Shown here in pieces: positions 53,413 to 62,380 of a stretch of 64,000 nt of DNA (position 1 is the stretch's first letter; each line of letters starts with the position of its first letter). This stretch comes from Pseudodesulfovibrio hydrargyri. Lineage in GTDB: Bacteria > Desulfobacterota > Desulfovibrionia > Desulfovibrionales > Desulfovibrionaceae. A program made the position numbers and the translations under genes. The stretch is taken from contig NZ_LKAQ01000001.1 of assembly GCF_001874525.1 (NCBI RefSeq), forward strand, positions 310,001-374,000. The letters run 5' to 3'. The notes below the pieces were generated by a model, which made no database searches, was not told the DNA's origin, and was given only the letters and a program-made list of their open reading frames with translations.

Positions 53413-54957
53413 CTAGAACTTGCCGAGAACGTTGACGAAGTTCAGGAATGTCTGCGGATACAGACCCAAGAACACCGAGATGAAGGCCGTGATGCACAGC
53501 GGGATCACCATGGTCAGGGACGGCTCGTTGTACTGGCCGATATTGGCCTCGGGCCGGGGCTTCTTGAAGAAGGCCCTGTAGGTGATGGGCACGAAGTAGC
53601 CCGCGTTGAGCGCGGTGGACAACAGCAGCGCGCACAACAGCGGCCACTGGTGCGCGTCCAGCGTGCCGTTGACCAGGTACCATTTGGAGACGAAACCGCA
53701 GACCGGCGGCATGCCGATCATGGACAGGGAGGCGATACCGAATGCCCCGAAGGTCAGCGGCATGCGCCGGCCCAGTCCGTCCATGAGGCTGATCTTCTTC
53801 AGGTGGCAGGCGACGTAGATGGCGCCCGCCGCCATGAACAGCGTGATCTTGGAGAAGGCGTGGTGGGCGATGTGCATCACCCCGCCCTGCACGCTCGAAT
53901 CGACCAGCATGGTCACGCCGAGCACGATGTAGGAGAGCTGGGCCACGGTCGAGTAGGCCAGCCGCGCCTTGATGTCGTCCTTGGTCAGGGCGATGAACGA
54001 GGCCACCGTCAGGGTGAAGGCCGCTATGTACGCCGTGCCCAGGCCGATGGACAGATCGCCGAGCCAGGAGCCGGGCGAGCCGATAAAGACCTGGCTCATG
54101 GTCAGGGCCGCCGCGGTCTTGGTCCCGAAGGCCGAGAGCACGATGCGGCTGACGCAGAACACGCCCGCCTTGACGACCGCCACCGCGTGCAGCAAGGCCG
54201 AAACCGGGGTGGGCGCGACCATGGCCGAGGGCAGCCAGTTGTGGAACGGCATAAGCGCCGCCTTGCCGATGCCGAAGATGAACAGCCAGTAGGTCAGGGC
54301 GACCAGCCTGGGGTGTTCGGCTATGACCTGGGCCGAGAACATGCCGTGCTGGATGTCGGCCAGGTTGAAGTCGAGGTTGCCGACCAGCACGTAGGTCAGG
54401 ACCATGGCGGGCAAAAGGAAGAGCTTGGAGGTACCCATCAGGTAGACGATGTACTTGCGGGCGCCGACCTTGGCCTCGTCGTCCTCGTGGTGGTAGACCA
54501 GCGGGTACGTGAACACGGTGATGACCTCGTAGAAGAGGTAGAGCGTGAACACGTTGGCCGACAGGGCCACGCCGATGGCGCCGAAGATGGCCACCGCGAA
54601 GCAGACGTAGTAACGGGTCTGCGCGTGCTCGTTCAGGCCGCGCATGTAGCCGATGTTGTAGCTGGTCACGAAGAACCAGAGGAACGGGGCGATCAGGGCG
54701 AAGACCATGGACAGCCCGTCAGCCGCAAAGGCAATGGTGATGCCCGGCAGGATGGTGGTTACGTGGTAGTAGAGGACCTGTCCGGCGAGGACTTTCGGCG
54801 CCATCCAGAGCACCGAGGTGAAGGTCAGGAACGCACCGATGAAGCTGATCGCCTCCCGCCGGTTCTCCTCCCCTCTACAGAGGTAGATGAAGAGCGGCGT
54901 GAGGAGCGTGAACACCACCGGCAGAAGAATGGGACTATATGTCGTTACACCTTCCAT
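53413..54957 (-). CDS. Antiporter-like subunit, extra MrpD/NuoM-type
   Basis: A 514-residue membrane protein with about 14 helices. The TM5 Glu is in LYLFYEVITVFTYPLVY, a Lys in LMGTSKLFLLP, and canonical proton-path Lys residues in IFGIGKAALMPFHNWLPSAM and VAVVKAGVFCV. Family is the monovalent cation/H+ antiporter subunit D group. With the three other antiporter-like subunits encoded downstream it makes four, one more than the L/M/N set of standard complex I. It begins 5 bases after nuoK. Confidence 0.88.
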   Translation of the reverse strand: MEGVTTYSPILLPVVFTLLTPLFIYLCRGEENRREAISFIGAFLTFTSVLWMAPKVLAGQVLYYHVTTILPGITIAFAADGLSMVFALIAPFLWFFVTSYNIGYMRGLNEHAQTRYYVCFAVAIFGAIGVALSANVFTLYLFYEVITVFTYPLVYHHEDDEAKVGARKYIVYLMGTSKLFLLPAMVLTYVLVGNLDFNLADIQHGMFSAQVIAEHPRLVALTYWLFIFGIGKAALMPFHNWLPSAMVAPTPVSALLHAVAVVKAGVFCVSRIVLSAFGTKTAAALTMSQVFIGSPGSWLGDLSIGLGTAYIAAFTLTVASFIALTKDDIKARLAYSTVAQLSYIVLGVTMLVDSSVQGGVMHIAHHAFSKITLFMAAGAIYVACHLKKISLMDGLGRRMPLTFGAFGIASLSMIGMPPVCGFVSKWYLVNGTLDAHQWPLLCALLLSTALNAGYFVPITYRAFFKKPRPEANIGQYNEPSLTMVIPLCITAFISVFLGLYPQTFLNFVNVLGKF

Positions 54958-54962
54958 AATAG

Positions 54963-55271
54963 TTATTCCTTCAGAGTAGTGATGTCACTGGATTTGGCGG
55001 ATTTGAAACGTCTCGCAACCACCACGACCATGGCCAGGACCAGCGTGGCTTCGGCTGCGGCCAGCCCCATGACGAACAGGGTGCCGAGCTGTCCCAGGAC
55101 CGCGCTGAAGTCGGTCAGCTGCGCGGCCGCCACCATGGACAGCCCCGCGCCGTTGAGCATCAGCTCCACCGAGATCAGCATGCCGACGAGGCTCCTGCGC
55201 TGGGTCAGGCCGAACAGGCCCGCGCACAGGAGGATCAGGGCGACGATTTGATAGAGGGTCAGTGCGCTCAT
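54963..55271 (-). CDS. nuoK: Complex I-type subunit K
   Basis: A 102-residue subunit with three helices. The first helix ILLCAGLFGLTQRRSLVGMLISVELMLNGAGLSMV carries the conserved Glu in the second helix, part of the central proton channel, and a second Glu in AAAEATLVLAMVV on the third helix. The ATG overlaps the nuoJ stop by 1 base (55271), so translation is coupled. Confidence 0.95.
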   Translation of the reverse strand: MSALTLYQIVALILLCAGLFGLTQRRSLVGMLISVELMLNGAGLSMVAAAQLTDFSAVLGQLGTLFVMGLAAAEATLVLAMVVVVARRFKSAKSSDITTLKE

Positions 55272-55795
55272 TACCTGTCCCCTCCATTCTTGGCGCCCCG
55301 CTTTTCCCAGACCAGCAGGACGGCGCCGGACATGGCGACCATCAGGATGACCGAGATCAGCTCGAAGGGCAGGAAGTAGGAACCGAGCAGTCCGTCGCCG
55401 AGCTGCTTGATGGGCACTTCCACGGGCACGGCCACGGACGCGGCGGGCCGGGTCAGGACCAGCCAGCCCAGCAAGGCCGCCGGGGCCATGGTGGCCGCCA
55501 GTCCGTACAAATAGCGCTTCATGGGCGCCTTGTCGGATTCGTCGCCGCCCTGCTCCGCCCGGGTCAGCATGACCGCGAAGAAGATCAGGACGCTGACCGC
55601 GCCGATGTAGATGAGCAGTTGCATGAAGGCCATGAAGGGCGTCGCCAGGAGCAGGTACATCCCGGCCACGCCGATGAGCGTGGTGATCAGGCCGATGAGG
55701 GCGCGCACCAGGCTGCTGCTCGACACGGCGAGGACGGCCCCGCCCAGAATGACGAGCGTGTACACGCCGAATGCTATTTTTGCCAAGACTTCCAT
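55271..55795 (-). CDS. nuoJ: Complex I-type subunit J
   Basis: A 174-residue membrane subunit with five helices. The SSSLVRALIGLI, LIYIGAVSVLIFFAVMLT and FELISVILMVAMSGAVLL segments are typical, and the third helix has the conserved Tyr/Gly of NuoJ. It forms part of the membrane arm near the quinone-coupling region. It overlaps nuoK by 1 base and follows nuoI by 1 base. Confidence 0.94.
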   Translation of the reverse strand: MEVLAKIAFGVYTLVILGGAVLAVSSSSLVRALIGLITTLIGVAGMYLLLATPFMAFMQLLIYIGAVSVLIFFAVMLTRAEQGGDESDKAPMKRYLYGLAATMAPAALLGWLVLTRPAASVAVPVEVPIKQLGDGLLGSYFLPFELISVILMVAMSGAVLLVWEKRGAKNGGDR

Positions 55796-55796
55796 A

Positions 55797-56384
55797 TTAG
55801 GCCTCCTTCTCCGCCGCGGCCGGGGCGGCCTCGGTCTTGGGGGCAGGCGCGGAAAGTTCCGTGGCCTGCTCCTTGAGCCGGGCGAGAAGATCGATTTTCA
55901 TCTCTTTTCTGGAAGTCGCCACCCAATAGATGTTATTGGAGAATTTCAGCGACTTGGCCGGACAGTTGTCAATGCAGGTGCCGCACAGCGAACACAGGGT
56001 GTAGTCGTAGAGGAACTTGGCCGGGTTCTTGGGGGCCTTGGGCTTGACGACCTTTTCCCCCGCCTCCTCGGCCGCCTTCATGGCCTCTTCCTCCGCGGCG
56101 GTGAGCTTGGGAGGCTTGGACTTGACCACGGTGAGGCATTTGCTCGGGCAGTTGGTCACGCACATCATGCAGGAGATGCACTTGGGCGTGGCCGGATCCT
56201 TGGGCTTGCCGATGAGTTCGACGTGCCCGCCATATGTTTCCAGATTCTCGTCGTCGATGACCTGGCGCGGATAGTGGACCGTGATCAGGGGCTTGAAGAA
56301 GTACTTGCCCGTGATCTTCAGGCCCACGATCAGGGACCATGAGTCAAGGATCGGCTGAATGACCTTTTCTTTGAATTTACCCAT
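55797..56384 (-). CDS. nuoI: Complex I-type subunit I with inserted charged linker
   Basis: A 195-residue ferredoxin-like subunit carrying clusters N6a and N6b: CISCMMCVTNCP and CSLCGTCIDNCP. The two motifs are separated by about 47 residues including a run of Ala/Glu/Lys (about residues 91-110), longer than in standard NuoI. The C-terminus is Ala/Pro/Glu-rich. It bridges the peripheral and membrane arms. As the NADH-module subunits E, F and G are absent, its first partner in this enzyme is uncertain. Confidence 0.92.
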   Translation of the reverse strand: MGKFKEKVIQPILDSWSLIVGLKITGKYFFKPLITVHYPRQVIDDENLETYGGHVELIGKPKDPATPKCISCMMCVTNCPSKCLTVVKSKPPKLTAAEEEAMKAAEEAGEKVVKPKAPKNPAKFLYDYTLCSLCGTCIDNCPAKSLKFSNNIYWVATSRKEMKIDLLARLKEQATELSAPAPKTEAAPAAAEKEA

Positions 56385-56394
56385 TGCTACACCC

Positions 56395-57378
56395 CTACAG
56401 CTTCACGATCAGCGCGATGGCCAACAGGTTGAAGGTGGCCAGCGGCAGCAACCATTTCCAGTTGATGTTCAGCAGCTGGTCGAACCGGACGCGGGGGTAG
56501 GTCCAGCGAGCCCAGACCATGAGCGACAACAGGGCATACGTCTTGACGAGCATCCACCACCACCCGTCGATGCCGGGGATGGGGCCGTGGTAGCCGCCCA
56601 GGAACAGGACGGAGCAGACGGAGCACATGACGACCATGTAGCCGTATTCCGCCATGAAGAAGAGGCCGAAGCCCATGGAGGAATACTCGGTGTGGAATCC
56701 CGCGGTCAGCTCGGACTCGGCCTCGGCCAAGTCGAACGGGGCACGGTTGGTCTCGCCGAACATGGCGATGATGAAGACGAAGAAGGACAGGAAGGTGAAC
56801 GGGTTCCTGAAGATGAACCAGTTCCATATGTAACCTTCCTGCATGGCCGTGATCTCGGTCAGGCTCAGGGTCCCGGTCATGAACGAGATGGCCAGCACGG
56901 TGAGCAGCAGCGGGATTTCATAAGCCACTGTCTGGGACACGGCTCGGGCCGCGCCGAGCACGCCCCACTTGTTGTTGGAGGCCCAGCCCGCCAGGATGAC
57001 GGCCAGCCCGTTGAAGCTGGAGAAGGCCAGGATCAGCAGCAGGCCGAGATTGACGTCCATGCCGGTCAGCACCGGGCCGTACGGGATGGGCAGAAAGAGC
57101 AGCAGCACCGGCAGCATGGACAGAAGCGGGGCCAGCCAGTACAGGACCGCGTCCGCGTTGTCCGGGGTCAGGAGCTGCTTGCCCATGAGCTTCAGGCCGT
57201 CGATGAGCGGCTGGAGCACGCCGTGGGGGCCGACCTCGAAGGGGCCGGGGCGGCGCTGGATGTGGCCCGCGAACTTGCGCTCGCAATAGACCCACACCAG
57301 GGCGTTTATCCCCAGCCAGGCCATGGCGGCCACCGCCGCGATGATCAGGACTAACAGGTTCATTAAGAATGCGTTCAT
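56395..57378 (-). CDS. nuoH: Complex I-type subunit H
   Basis: A 327-residue membrane subunit with about eight helices. Conserved segments include YCERKFAGHIQRRPGP, HGVLQPLIDGLKL, NKWGVLGAARAVSQTVAYEIPL and FGETNRAPFDLAEAESELTAGFHTEYSSMGF. These line the quinone cavity and the E-channel. It is followed by nuoI after 10 bases and preceded by nuoD after 9 bases. Confidence 0.96.
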   Translation of the reverse strand: MNAFLMNLLVLIIAAVAAMAWLGINALVWVYCERKFAGHIQRRPGPFEVGPHGVLQPLIDGLKLMGKQLLTPDNADAVLYWLAPLLSMLPVLLLFLPIPYGPVLTGMDVNLGLLLILAFSSFNGLAVILAGWASNNKWGVLGAARAVSQTVAYEIPLLLTVLAISFMTGTLSLTEITAMQEGYIWNWFIFRNPFTFLSFFVFIIAMFGETNRAPFDLAEAESELTAGFHTEYSSMGFGLFFMAEYGYMVVMCSVCSVLFLGGYHGPIPGIDGWWWMLVKTYALLSLMVWARWTYPRVRFDQLLNINWKWLLPLATFNLLAIALIVKL

Positions 57379-57387
57379 GAATTCCCC

Positions 57388-58560
57388 CTACCGGTCGATT
57401 TCAGGAATGATCAGGTCCAGGCTGCCCAGGATGGCCACGGCGTCCGCCAGGAGCGTGCCCGTGGCGGCCTCGGCGAAGGCGCTCAGGTTGGAGAACCCGG
57501 GCGCGCGCAGCTTGATGCGGTACGGCACCTTGCCGCCGTCGGACACGGCGTAGACGCCGATCTTGCCCCGGCCTCCCTCCACGTTGAAGTAGGCCTCGCC
57601 CGCCGGCGGCTTCATGGAGGGCTTGGGGGCCTTGTCCATGATGTGCTTGCCCTCGGCGGACGGGAGCTGCTCCAGGGCCTGCTCGATGATGCGCAGACTC
57701 TGCTCCATCTCGGCCAGGCGGACGTGGTAGCGCCCCGCTGAACAGCAGGTGTCGCTCGTGGGAATCTCGAAATCGAAACGGTCGTAGATCGAGTACGGCT
57801 CGTCCCTGCGCACGTCATAGGGGACGCCGGCGCCACGGAGCACGGGACCGGTACAGCCGTAGCGGCGGCACATGTCCTGGTCGATGATGCCGATGCCCTC
57901 GATGCGGCGGCGCAGGATGAGGTTCTCGGTGACGAGATCGCGGTACATGGGCAGTCTCTCGCGGAAGTGCGGGATGAACGCCTTGATCAGTTCGATACAC
58001 TTGTCGTCGATGTCCATCTGCACGCCGCCGACGCGGAAGTTGCTGTAGGTCAGCCTGGAGGCCGACGGCCTCTGCAGGATGTCCAGGAGCATTTCACGAT
58101 CGTCGAATGCGTACATGATGGGCGTGAACGCGCCGAGGTCGAGGATGTAGGCGCCCCACCACAGCAGGTGGGAGGCCAGGCGGTTGAGCTCGGTCATGAT
58201 GACCCGCAGGTATTCCGCCCTTTCCGGGACCTCGATGCCCATCAGTTTTTCGACCGCGCCCACGTAGGCCCAGTTCCAGGCCATGGCGTGGCCGTAGTCG
58301 ACGCGGCCCATGTTGGGGATGAATCCTCCCCAGGTCTGGGTCTCGCCCATTTTTTCATGCATGCGGTGCAGGTAGCCCAGCACGGGCTCGGCACGGACGA
58401 TGTATTCGCCGTCCACCTCGATCACGATCCGCAAGACGCCGTGCGTCGACGGGTGTTGCGGACCCATGTTGATGATCAGGGTGCCGTCCTGCTTCCCGGC
58501 CTCGAACTTCTGGGTGTAGAAATCACCCTTCATTTGTTCCGTATTCTGGTAAGCCGACAT
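57388..58560 (-). CDS. nuoD: Complex I-type subunit D (49 kDa)
   Basis: A 390-residue protein forming, with NuoB, the quinone-binding pocket. NMGPQHPSTHGVLRIVIEVDG at the start, HRMHEKMGETQTWGGFIPNMGRVDYG and the C-terminal LDLIIPEIDR are standard. The quinone Tyr and His lie in the PQHPSTHG loop and GYLHRMHE region. It is separate from nuoC rather than fused, with a 42-base gap between them. Confidence 0.96.
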   Translation of the reverse strand: MSAYQNTEQMKGDFYTQKFEAGKQDGTLIINMGPQHPSTHGVLRIVIEVDGEYIVRAEPVLGYLHRMHEKMGETQTWGGFIPNMGRVDYGHAMAWNWAYVGAVEKLMGIEVPERAEYLRVIMTELNRLASHLLWWGAYILDLGAFTPIMYAFDDREMLLDILQRPSASRLTYSNFRVGGVQMDIDDKCIELIKAFIPHFRERLPMYRDLVTENLILRRRIEGIGIIDQDMCRRYGCTGPVLRGAGVPYDVRRDEPYSIYDRFDFEIPTSDTCCSAGRYHVRLAEMEQSLRIIEQALEQLPSAEGKHIMDKAPKPSMKPPAGEAYFNVEGGRGKIGVYAVSDGGKVPYRIKLRAPGFSNLSAFAEAATGTLLADAVAILGSLDLIIPEIDR

Positions 58561-58602
58561 ACACTCTCAGTCCGGTGTTTGATACCGACCGGTCGCCCCG
58601 GC

Positions 58603-59130
58603 CTACGCGTCGGAGGCCTCCCCGGCCTCCGCTTCCGCAAACAACGCTTCCACTTCCGGGGAGCAGGACACGACTTCACCCAGGGAGAGCAAGTCCTTGA
58701 CGGACTTGCGCACCTTGTCGGTCTTGCGCAGCGGGAAGAGATCCTTGTCCTCCACCGTCATGAGCAACGGCACGAGGTTGGGGTTGCCTTCGAACTCGAC
58801 GCCGTGGAAGTCGCGGGTCTCCCGCTCGTGCCACTCGGCGCCGTCGAAGACGGACGTGATGGACGGGACCACGGGGTTGTCTCCGCCCACGAGGACGCGG
58901 AGGACAATCCGCTCGTTCGGAGTCCATCGGTTGAAATGATACTGCACCAGAAATCCCTCATCCACGTCCAGGGCGAGGATGTCCTCCAGGGAATAACCGG
59001 CCGTAAACAGCTTCCCGGCGGCCTTGAGAATCTGGCCGGGAGCCAGAAAGACCGACCAGGCGTGCCCCGTGGCCGCCGGATCCTGTTTCGCGACGCATTG
59101 GGTCGCCACTCCTTCCAAAGCCTGCAACAT
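58603..59130 (-). CDS. nuoC: Complex I-type subunit C (30 kDa)
   Basis: A 175-residue peripheral-arm subunit with the diagnostic EWHERETRDFHGVEFEGNPNLVPLLM motif, which contacts NuoD. N-terminal residues 1-40 are poorly conserved. An acidic tail (EALFAEAEAGEASDA) extends past the core. The ATG at 59130 lies 2 bases after the nuoB stop, so the two are coupled. Confidence 0.93.
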   Translation of the reverse strand: MLQALEGVATQCVAKQDPAATGHAWSVFLAPGQILKAAGKLFTAGYSLEDILALDVDEGFLVQYHFNRWTPNERIVLRVLVGGDNPVVPSITSVFDGAEWHERETRDFHGVEFEGNPNLVPLLMTVEDKDLFPLRKTDKVRKSVKDLLSLGEVVSCSPEVEALFAEAEAGEASDA

Positions 59131-59132
59131 GG

Positions 59133-59678
59133 CTAGCCCTCCACCTTGGCGGCGACGGGCCACCAACGTTTGCCGGTGATCAGGCGCTGCAGCTCGAAAA
59201 ATCCCTCGAGCAGCCCCTCGGGCCTGGGCGGACAGCCCGGCACGTAGACGTCCACGGGGATGAGCGTGTCCACGCCCTGGATCACGTTGTAGTTGTCCTT
59301 GATCTTGAAGGGGCCGCCGGAGATGGCGCAGTTGCCCATGGCGATGACCCACTTGGGTCCGGGCATCTGCTCATAGAGACGGACCACGGCCGGGGCCATC
59401 TTCTTGGTCACGGTGCCGGCCACGATCATGACGTCGGACTGGCGCGGCGAGGGCCGGAAGACCTCGGCCCCGAAGCGGGCCATGTCGAACCGGGCCATGC
59501 CGGTGGCCATCATCTCGATGGCGCAGCAGGCCAGGCCGAAGGTCATGGGCCACAAGGACATGGAGCGGCAGACGTCGAAGATGTCCTGGGCCAGTTTCAT
59601 GTTGACCAGCGGCGGGTCCATGCGATGGTTGCCCGCCGTCAGGTACTCCTGTTGCACTACTGAATCCTGCGCGGCCAT
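59133..59678 (-). CDS. nuoB: Complex I-type subunit B (PSST)
   Basis: A 181-residue subunit holding cluster N2. Ligand Cys residues are the tandem pair in [10 protein letters not shown] (about 51-52), one in MGNCAIS (about 117) and one in VPGCPPRPE (about 149). The ATG at 59678 overlaps the nuoA end by 22 bases. N2 reduces the quinone; the presence of all four Cys shows an active subunit. Confidence 0.96.
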   Translation of the reverse strand: MAAQDSVVQQEYLTAGNHRMDPPLVNMKLAQDIFDVCRSMSLWPMTFGLACCAIEMMATGMARFDMARFGAEVFRPSPRQSDVMIVAGTVTKKMAPAVVRLYEQMPGPKWVIAMGNCAISGGPFKIKDNYNVIQGVDTLIPVDVYVPGCPPRPEGLLEGFFELQRLITGKRWWPVAAKVEG

Positions 59679-60034
59679 GTGAACACCCCTTTCGCCCAAA
59701 AATAGATGACGGAGAGAATAAGGAAGAACAGGAAGACGAAGACCTTTACGAAGGGCACCCAGCCCTCGGCGTCGGCATATGCCGTGGAGACCGGGAACAG
59801 GTAAAGGACGTCGACGTCGAAGGCCAGGAAGATCAGGGCGTATACGTAATAGGATACCCCCCACCGGGCCCACGAACTGCCATAGGGGATCATGCCGCAT
59901 TCGTACGGCATGCCGATATCCCCTCCCCTCGCTCTGGGGGCCAGCAGCCCCGCCAGAATCAGCGGCCCGATGGCGAACAGCAGACCAGCGAGCAGAAACA
60001 AGACGATTGCAAAATGCAGCCAATTGAAAATCAT
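59657..60034 (-). CDS. nuoA: Complex I-type subunit A
   Basis: A 125-residue, three-helix membrane subunit. The [10 protein letters not shown] loop and [20 protein letters not shown] helix with its acidic residues are diagnostic of NuoA. AAGGATGGGGT precedes the ATG at 60034; an earlier ATG in the same frame lacks a ribosome site. It is the first gene of the operon, so its promoter lies in 60035-60267, where a TTGACT (60129-60124 on the minus strand) is the best -35 candidate but no clear -10 accompanies it. Confidence 0.95.
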   Translation of the reverse strand: MIFNWLHFAIVLFLLAGLLFAIGPLILAGLLAPRARGGDIGMPYECGMIPYGSSWARWGVSYYVYALIFLAFDVDVLYLFPVSTAYADAEGWVPFVKVFVFLFFLILSVIYFWAKGVFTWPRRIQ

Positions 60035-60267
60035 ACCCCATCCTTTGGCAGTAAATTTGCGGAAATCTTGAACCAAAAAACTTTTCAAGAATTAACGAGT
60101 TCCATGCCTCGAAAAAAGCCCCAAGTCAAGCACCTTGCGCTTTTTTTCGTAAAGAACCCACCGCCTAAGTATGTAATTTTCTTCACTCTGCGCAGCCCCC
60201 GGCCAGACACGGTTCCCGGCCCCGTTTTTCCCCCGGCAAGGCGGGGAATCTTGCCCGCCGAGACGAA

Positions 60268-60299
60268 AAGAGGCGTTTCGCCCACGCGAAACGCCTCTT
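60268..60299 (-). terminator. Terminator after the GGDEF gene
   Basis: AAGAGGCGTTTCGC pairs with GCGAAACGCCTCTT (14 base pairs) around a short loop; on the minus strand it is followed by TTTCG. It lies 30 bases beyond the GGDEF stop and insulates the nuo promoter. Confidence 0.75.
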
Positions 60300-60328
60300 G
60301 GAAAAACCGCCCACAACGGGCCGCCGAC

Positions 60329-61666
60329 CTACTCCGGCGAATCATATTCGGCAAAGGTGCCGAAATCGGCCCTCCCCTTTTTCTTGGCCCCGTACATGGC
60401 CGCGTCCGCGCGGCTGATCAGGGTCACGGTATCCTTGCCGTCGTCGGGGTAGAAGCTGATGCCGATGGTCGCTCCGATGACCAGTTCCAGACCGTCCACG
60501 TCGTAGGGTTGCCGGACCACGTCCAGGAGATCGCGGGTGAAGCGCAGGGTCCCTTCCTGATCGGTGATCCCGGGCAGAAGGATGCCGAATTCGTCCCCGC
60601 CCAGCCGGGCCAGGGTGTCGGACTCCCGGGTGCGCAGCTGCAGCCGCTCGGCGACCTGGCGCAACAACTCGTCCCCGGTCTGATGGCCGTAGGTGTCGTT
60701 GACGCGCTTGAACTGGTCGAGATCGACGAAGAGCACGGCCACCTTGGTTCCGTAACGCTTGGCCAGGGCCAGGGCGTGCTCCAGCCGATCGAAGAAGCGG
60801 TGCCGGTTGGCGATGCCGGTCAGGCTGTCCAGGGTGGCCAGCCGCTTGAGTTCGAGCTCGACGTTCTTGCGCTCGGTGATGTCCTCCAGGACCCCCTCGA
60901 TGAAGTCCTCGCCATTGCCCGGGCGGACCACCCGGGAGGACTCCGAGCACCAGACGACCTCGCCGTCGCGGCGTTGCAGGCGGAACTCGAAGCCGGTCAC
61001 GGCCCCGTTACGCTCCATGATCTCCCGGTACATCAGCCGCTCGCTCTCATCGGGCATGAACCGGTCCCGGAAGGCGGGCCTGCCGATGACGTCCTCCATG
61101 CGGTCGTAGCCGAGGATGCGCAGCATGGCCGGGTTGGCCTCCAGGAACTCCCCTTCCGGGGTGCATTGAAAAATCCCCTCGATGGCCCGCTCGAAGATGG
61201 ACCGGTACTTTTCCTCGGCCACACGCAGGGCGGCCTCGGTGCGGCGACGCTGTTCGATCTCCTGCTCGAGCAGGACCTTCTGGCGGTGCATCTGCAAAAA
61301 CGCCTTGACCTTGCTGATCAGGATGTCCACGTCCACGGGCCGGAAGAGGTAGTCCACGGCCCCGGTCTCGTAGCCCTGGCGCACGTTCTCCTCGTCCTGG
61401 AAGATGGCGGTGATGAAAATGATCGGCACGCTCCGGCTGCGCTCGTGCTCCTTGATCCTGGCCGCGGCCTCGTAGCCGTTCATGCCGGGCATCTGGATAT
61501 CCAGAAGGATCAGCGCGAAATCGTCGTTGCGGGCCAGGTCCACGGCCTCCAGGCCGCTGTCCGCCTGGACCACCCCGCACTCCACGTCGCGGAGCATATG
61601 GTTGAGCAGGGCCAGGTTGGTCCGGGAATCGTCGACGATGAGGATCTTCTGCAACTGGTCGCTCAT
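60329..61666 (-). CDS. Receiver-PAS-GGDEF diguanylate cyclase
   Basis: A 445-residue response regulator. The receiver has acidic DD at 12-13, acceptor Asp at 56 (ILLDIQMPGMNG) and Thr in FITAI, but the conserved Lys is replaced by Arg (LFRPVD, about 109). A PAS/PAC domain spans about 150-270. The GGDEF domain has RLGGDEF intact, with an inhibitory RxxD (RESD) site five residues upstream, so it should make cyclic di-GMP with feedback inhibition. It starts 9 bases after the comB stop, in one operon. Confidence 0.92.
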   Translation of the reverse strand: MSDQLQKILIVDDSRTNLALLNHMLRDVECGVVQADSGLEAVDLARNDDFALILLDIQMPGMNGYEAAARIKEHERSRSVPIIFITAIFQDEENVRQGYETGAVDYLFRPVDVDILISKVKAFLQMHRQKVLLEQEIEQRRRTEAALRVAEEKYRSIFERAIEGIFQCTPEGEFLEANPAMLRILGYDRMEDVIGRPAFRDRFMPDESERLMYREIMERNGAVTGFEFRLQRRDGEVVWCSESSRVVRPGNGEDFIEGVLEDITERKNVELELKRLATLDSLTGIANRHRFFDRLEHALALAKRYGTKVAVLFVDLDQFKRVNDTYGHQTGDELLRQVAERLQLRTRESDTLARLGGDEFGILLPGITDQEGTLRFTRDLLDVVRQPYDVDGLELVIGATIGISFYPDDGKDTVTLISRADAAMYGAKKKGRADFGTFAEYDSPE

Positions 61667-61675
61667 GCTCTCTCC

Positions 61676-62380
61676 CTAGGTGGTCTTCCTCGCGGGAACG
61701 TCCACCTTTTCAAGCCTCACGCCGCCCTCCACGGGTTCCCCCTTGAGGATGAAATCAAAACGGTCGAGGTCCATGCACAGGTCGAAATCCTCCTCCGGGC
61801 AGTCCTCGCGGGCGTCGTCGAAGAACTTGGCCGCCGTGTCCACGTCGCGGAGAAACTTCTTCAGCGTCTCGAAACTGTTGGGATATTCCTCGAGTTCGTT
61901 CTTGATGTACATGGCGCACATCATGTCCTCCTGGGCGCGCATGGTCCCGCCGGTGCCCATGGCCACCAGGGTGACCACCTCGGGCTGCCTGGCCAGGACG
62001 TAGTCGACCACGGCCCCTGCGTTGACGAAGGAGCCCATGACGACCTCGTCCGCGTTCTCGCAGACCATCAGCCCGCGCGTGCCCGCGTTGGTCACGTGGA
62101 TCAGGGTCTCGCCCCTGATGTCCGCCTTCTCGATCAGGTATGGGGAGTTGAGGTAGTCGAACTCGCTGGGGGGCACGTCCACCAGCTCGCCTATGACCTT
62201 GCCGCCACGTTGGGCGGCCATGGCCCGCGCCCGGTCCAGGCTGTCGGTGACGATGTACTCGGCCGCGCCCCCGGCAGCCAGGAAGCAACCCAGGGTGGTG
62301 GACCGAAAGACGTCCACGATAACGACCAGACCCTTGGCGCTCCGCGCGCCGGACAAACATTCCACCACATTCACGATCAT
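61676..62380 (-). CDS. comB: 2-phosphosulfolactate phosphatase (ComB family)
   Basis: A 234-residue protein of the ComB family: VVIVDVFRSTTLGCFLAAGG, GELVDVPPSEFDYLNSP, HVTNAGTRGL. ComB dephosphorylates 2-phosphosulfolactate to sulfolactate, the second step of one coenzyme M pathway, but homologues occur in many bacteria that do not make coenzyme M. Here the neighbouring comA/comC genes are not present, so the substrate may differ. It is the first gene of a two-gene unit with the GGDEF protein. Confidence 0.85.
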   Translation of the reverse strand: MIVNVVECLSGARSAKGLVVIVDVFRSTTLGCFLAAGGAAEYIVTDSLDRARAMAAQRGGKVIGELVDVPPSEFDYLNSPYLIEKADIRGETLIHVTNAGTRGLMVCENADEVVMGSFVNAGAVVDYVLARQPEVVTLVAMGTGGTMRAQEDMMCAMYIKNELEEYPNSFETLKKFLRDVDTAAKFFDDAREDCPEEDFDLCMDLDRFDFILKGEPVEGGVRLEKVDVPARKTT

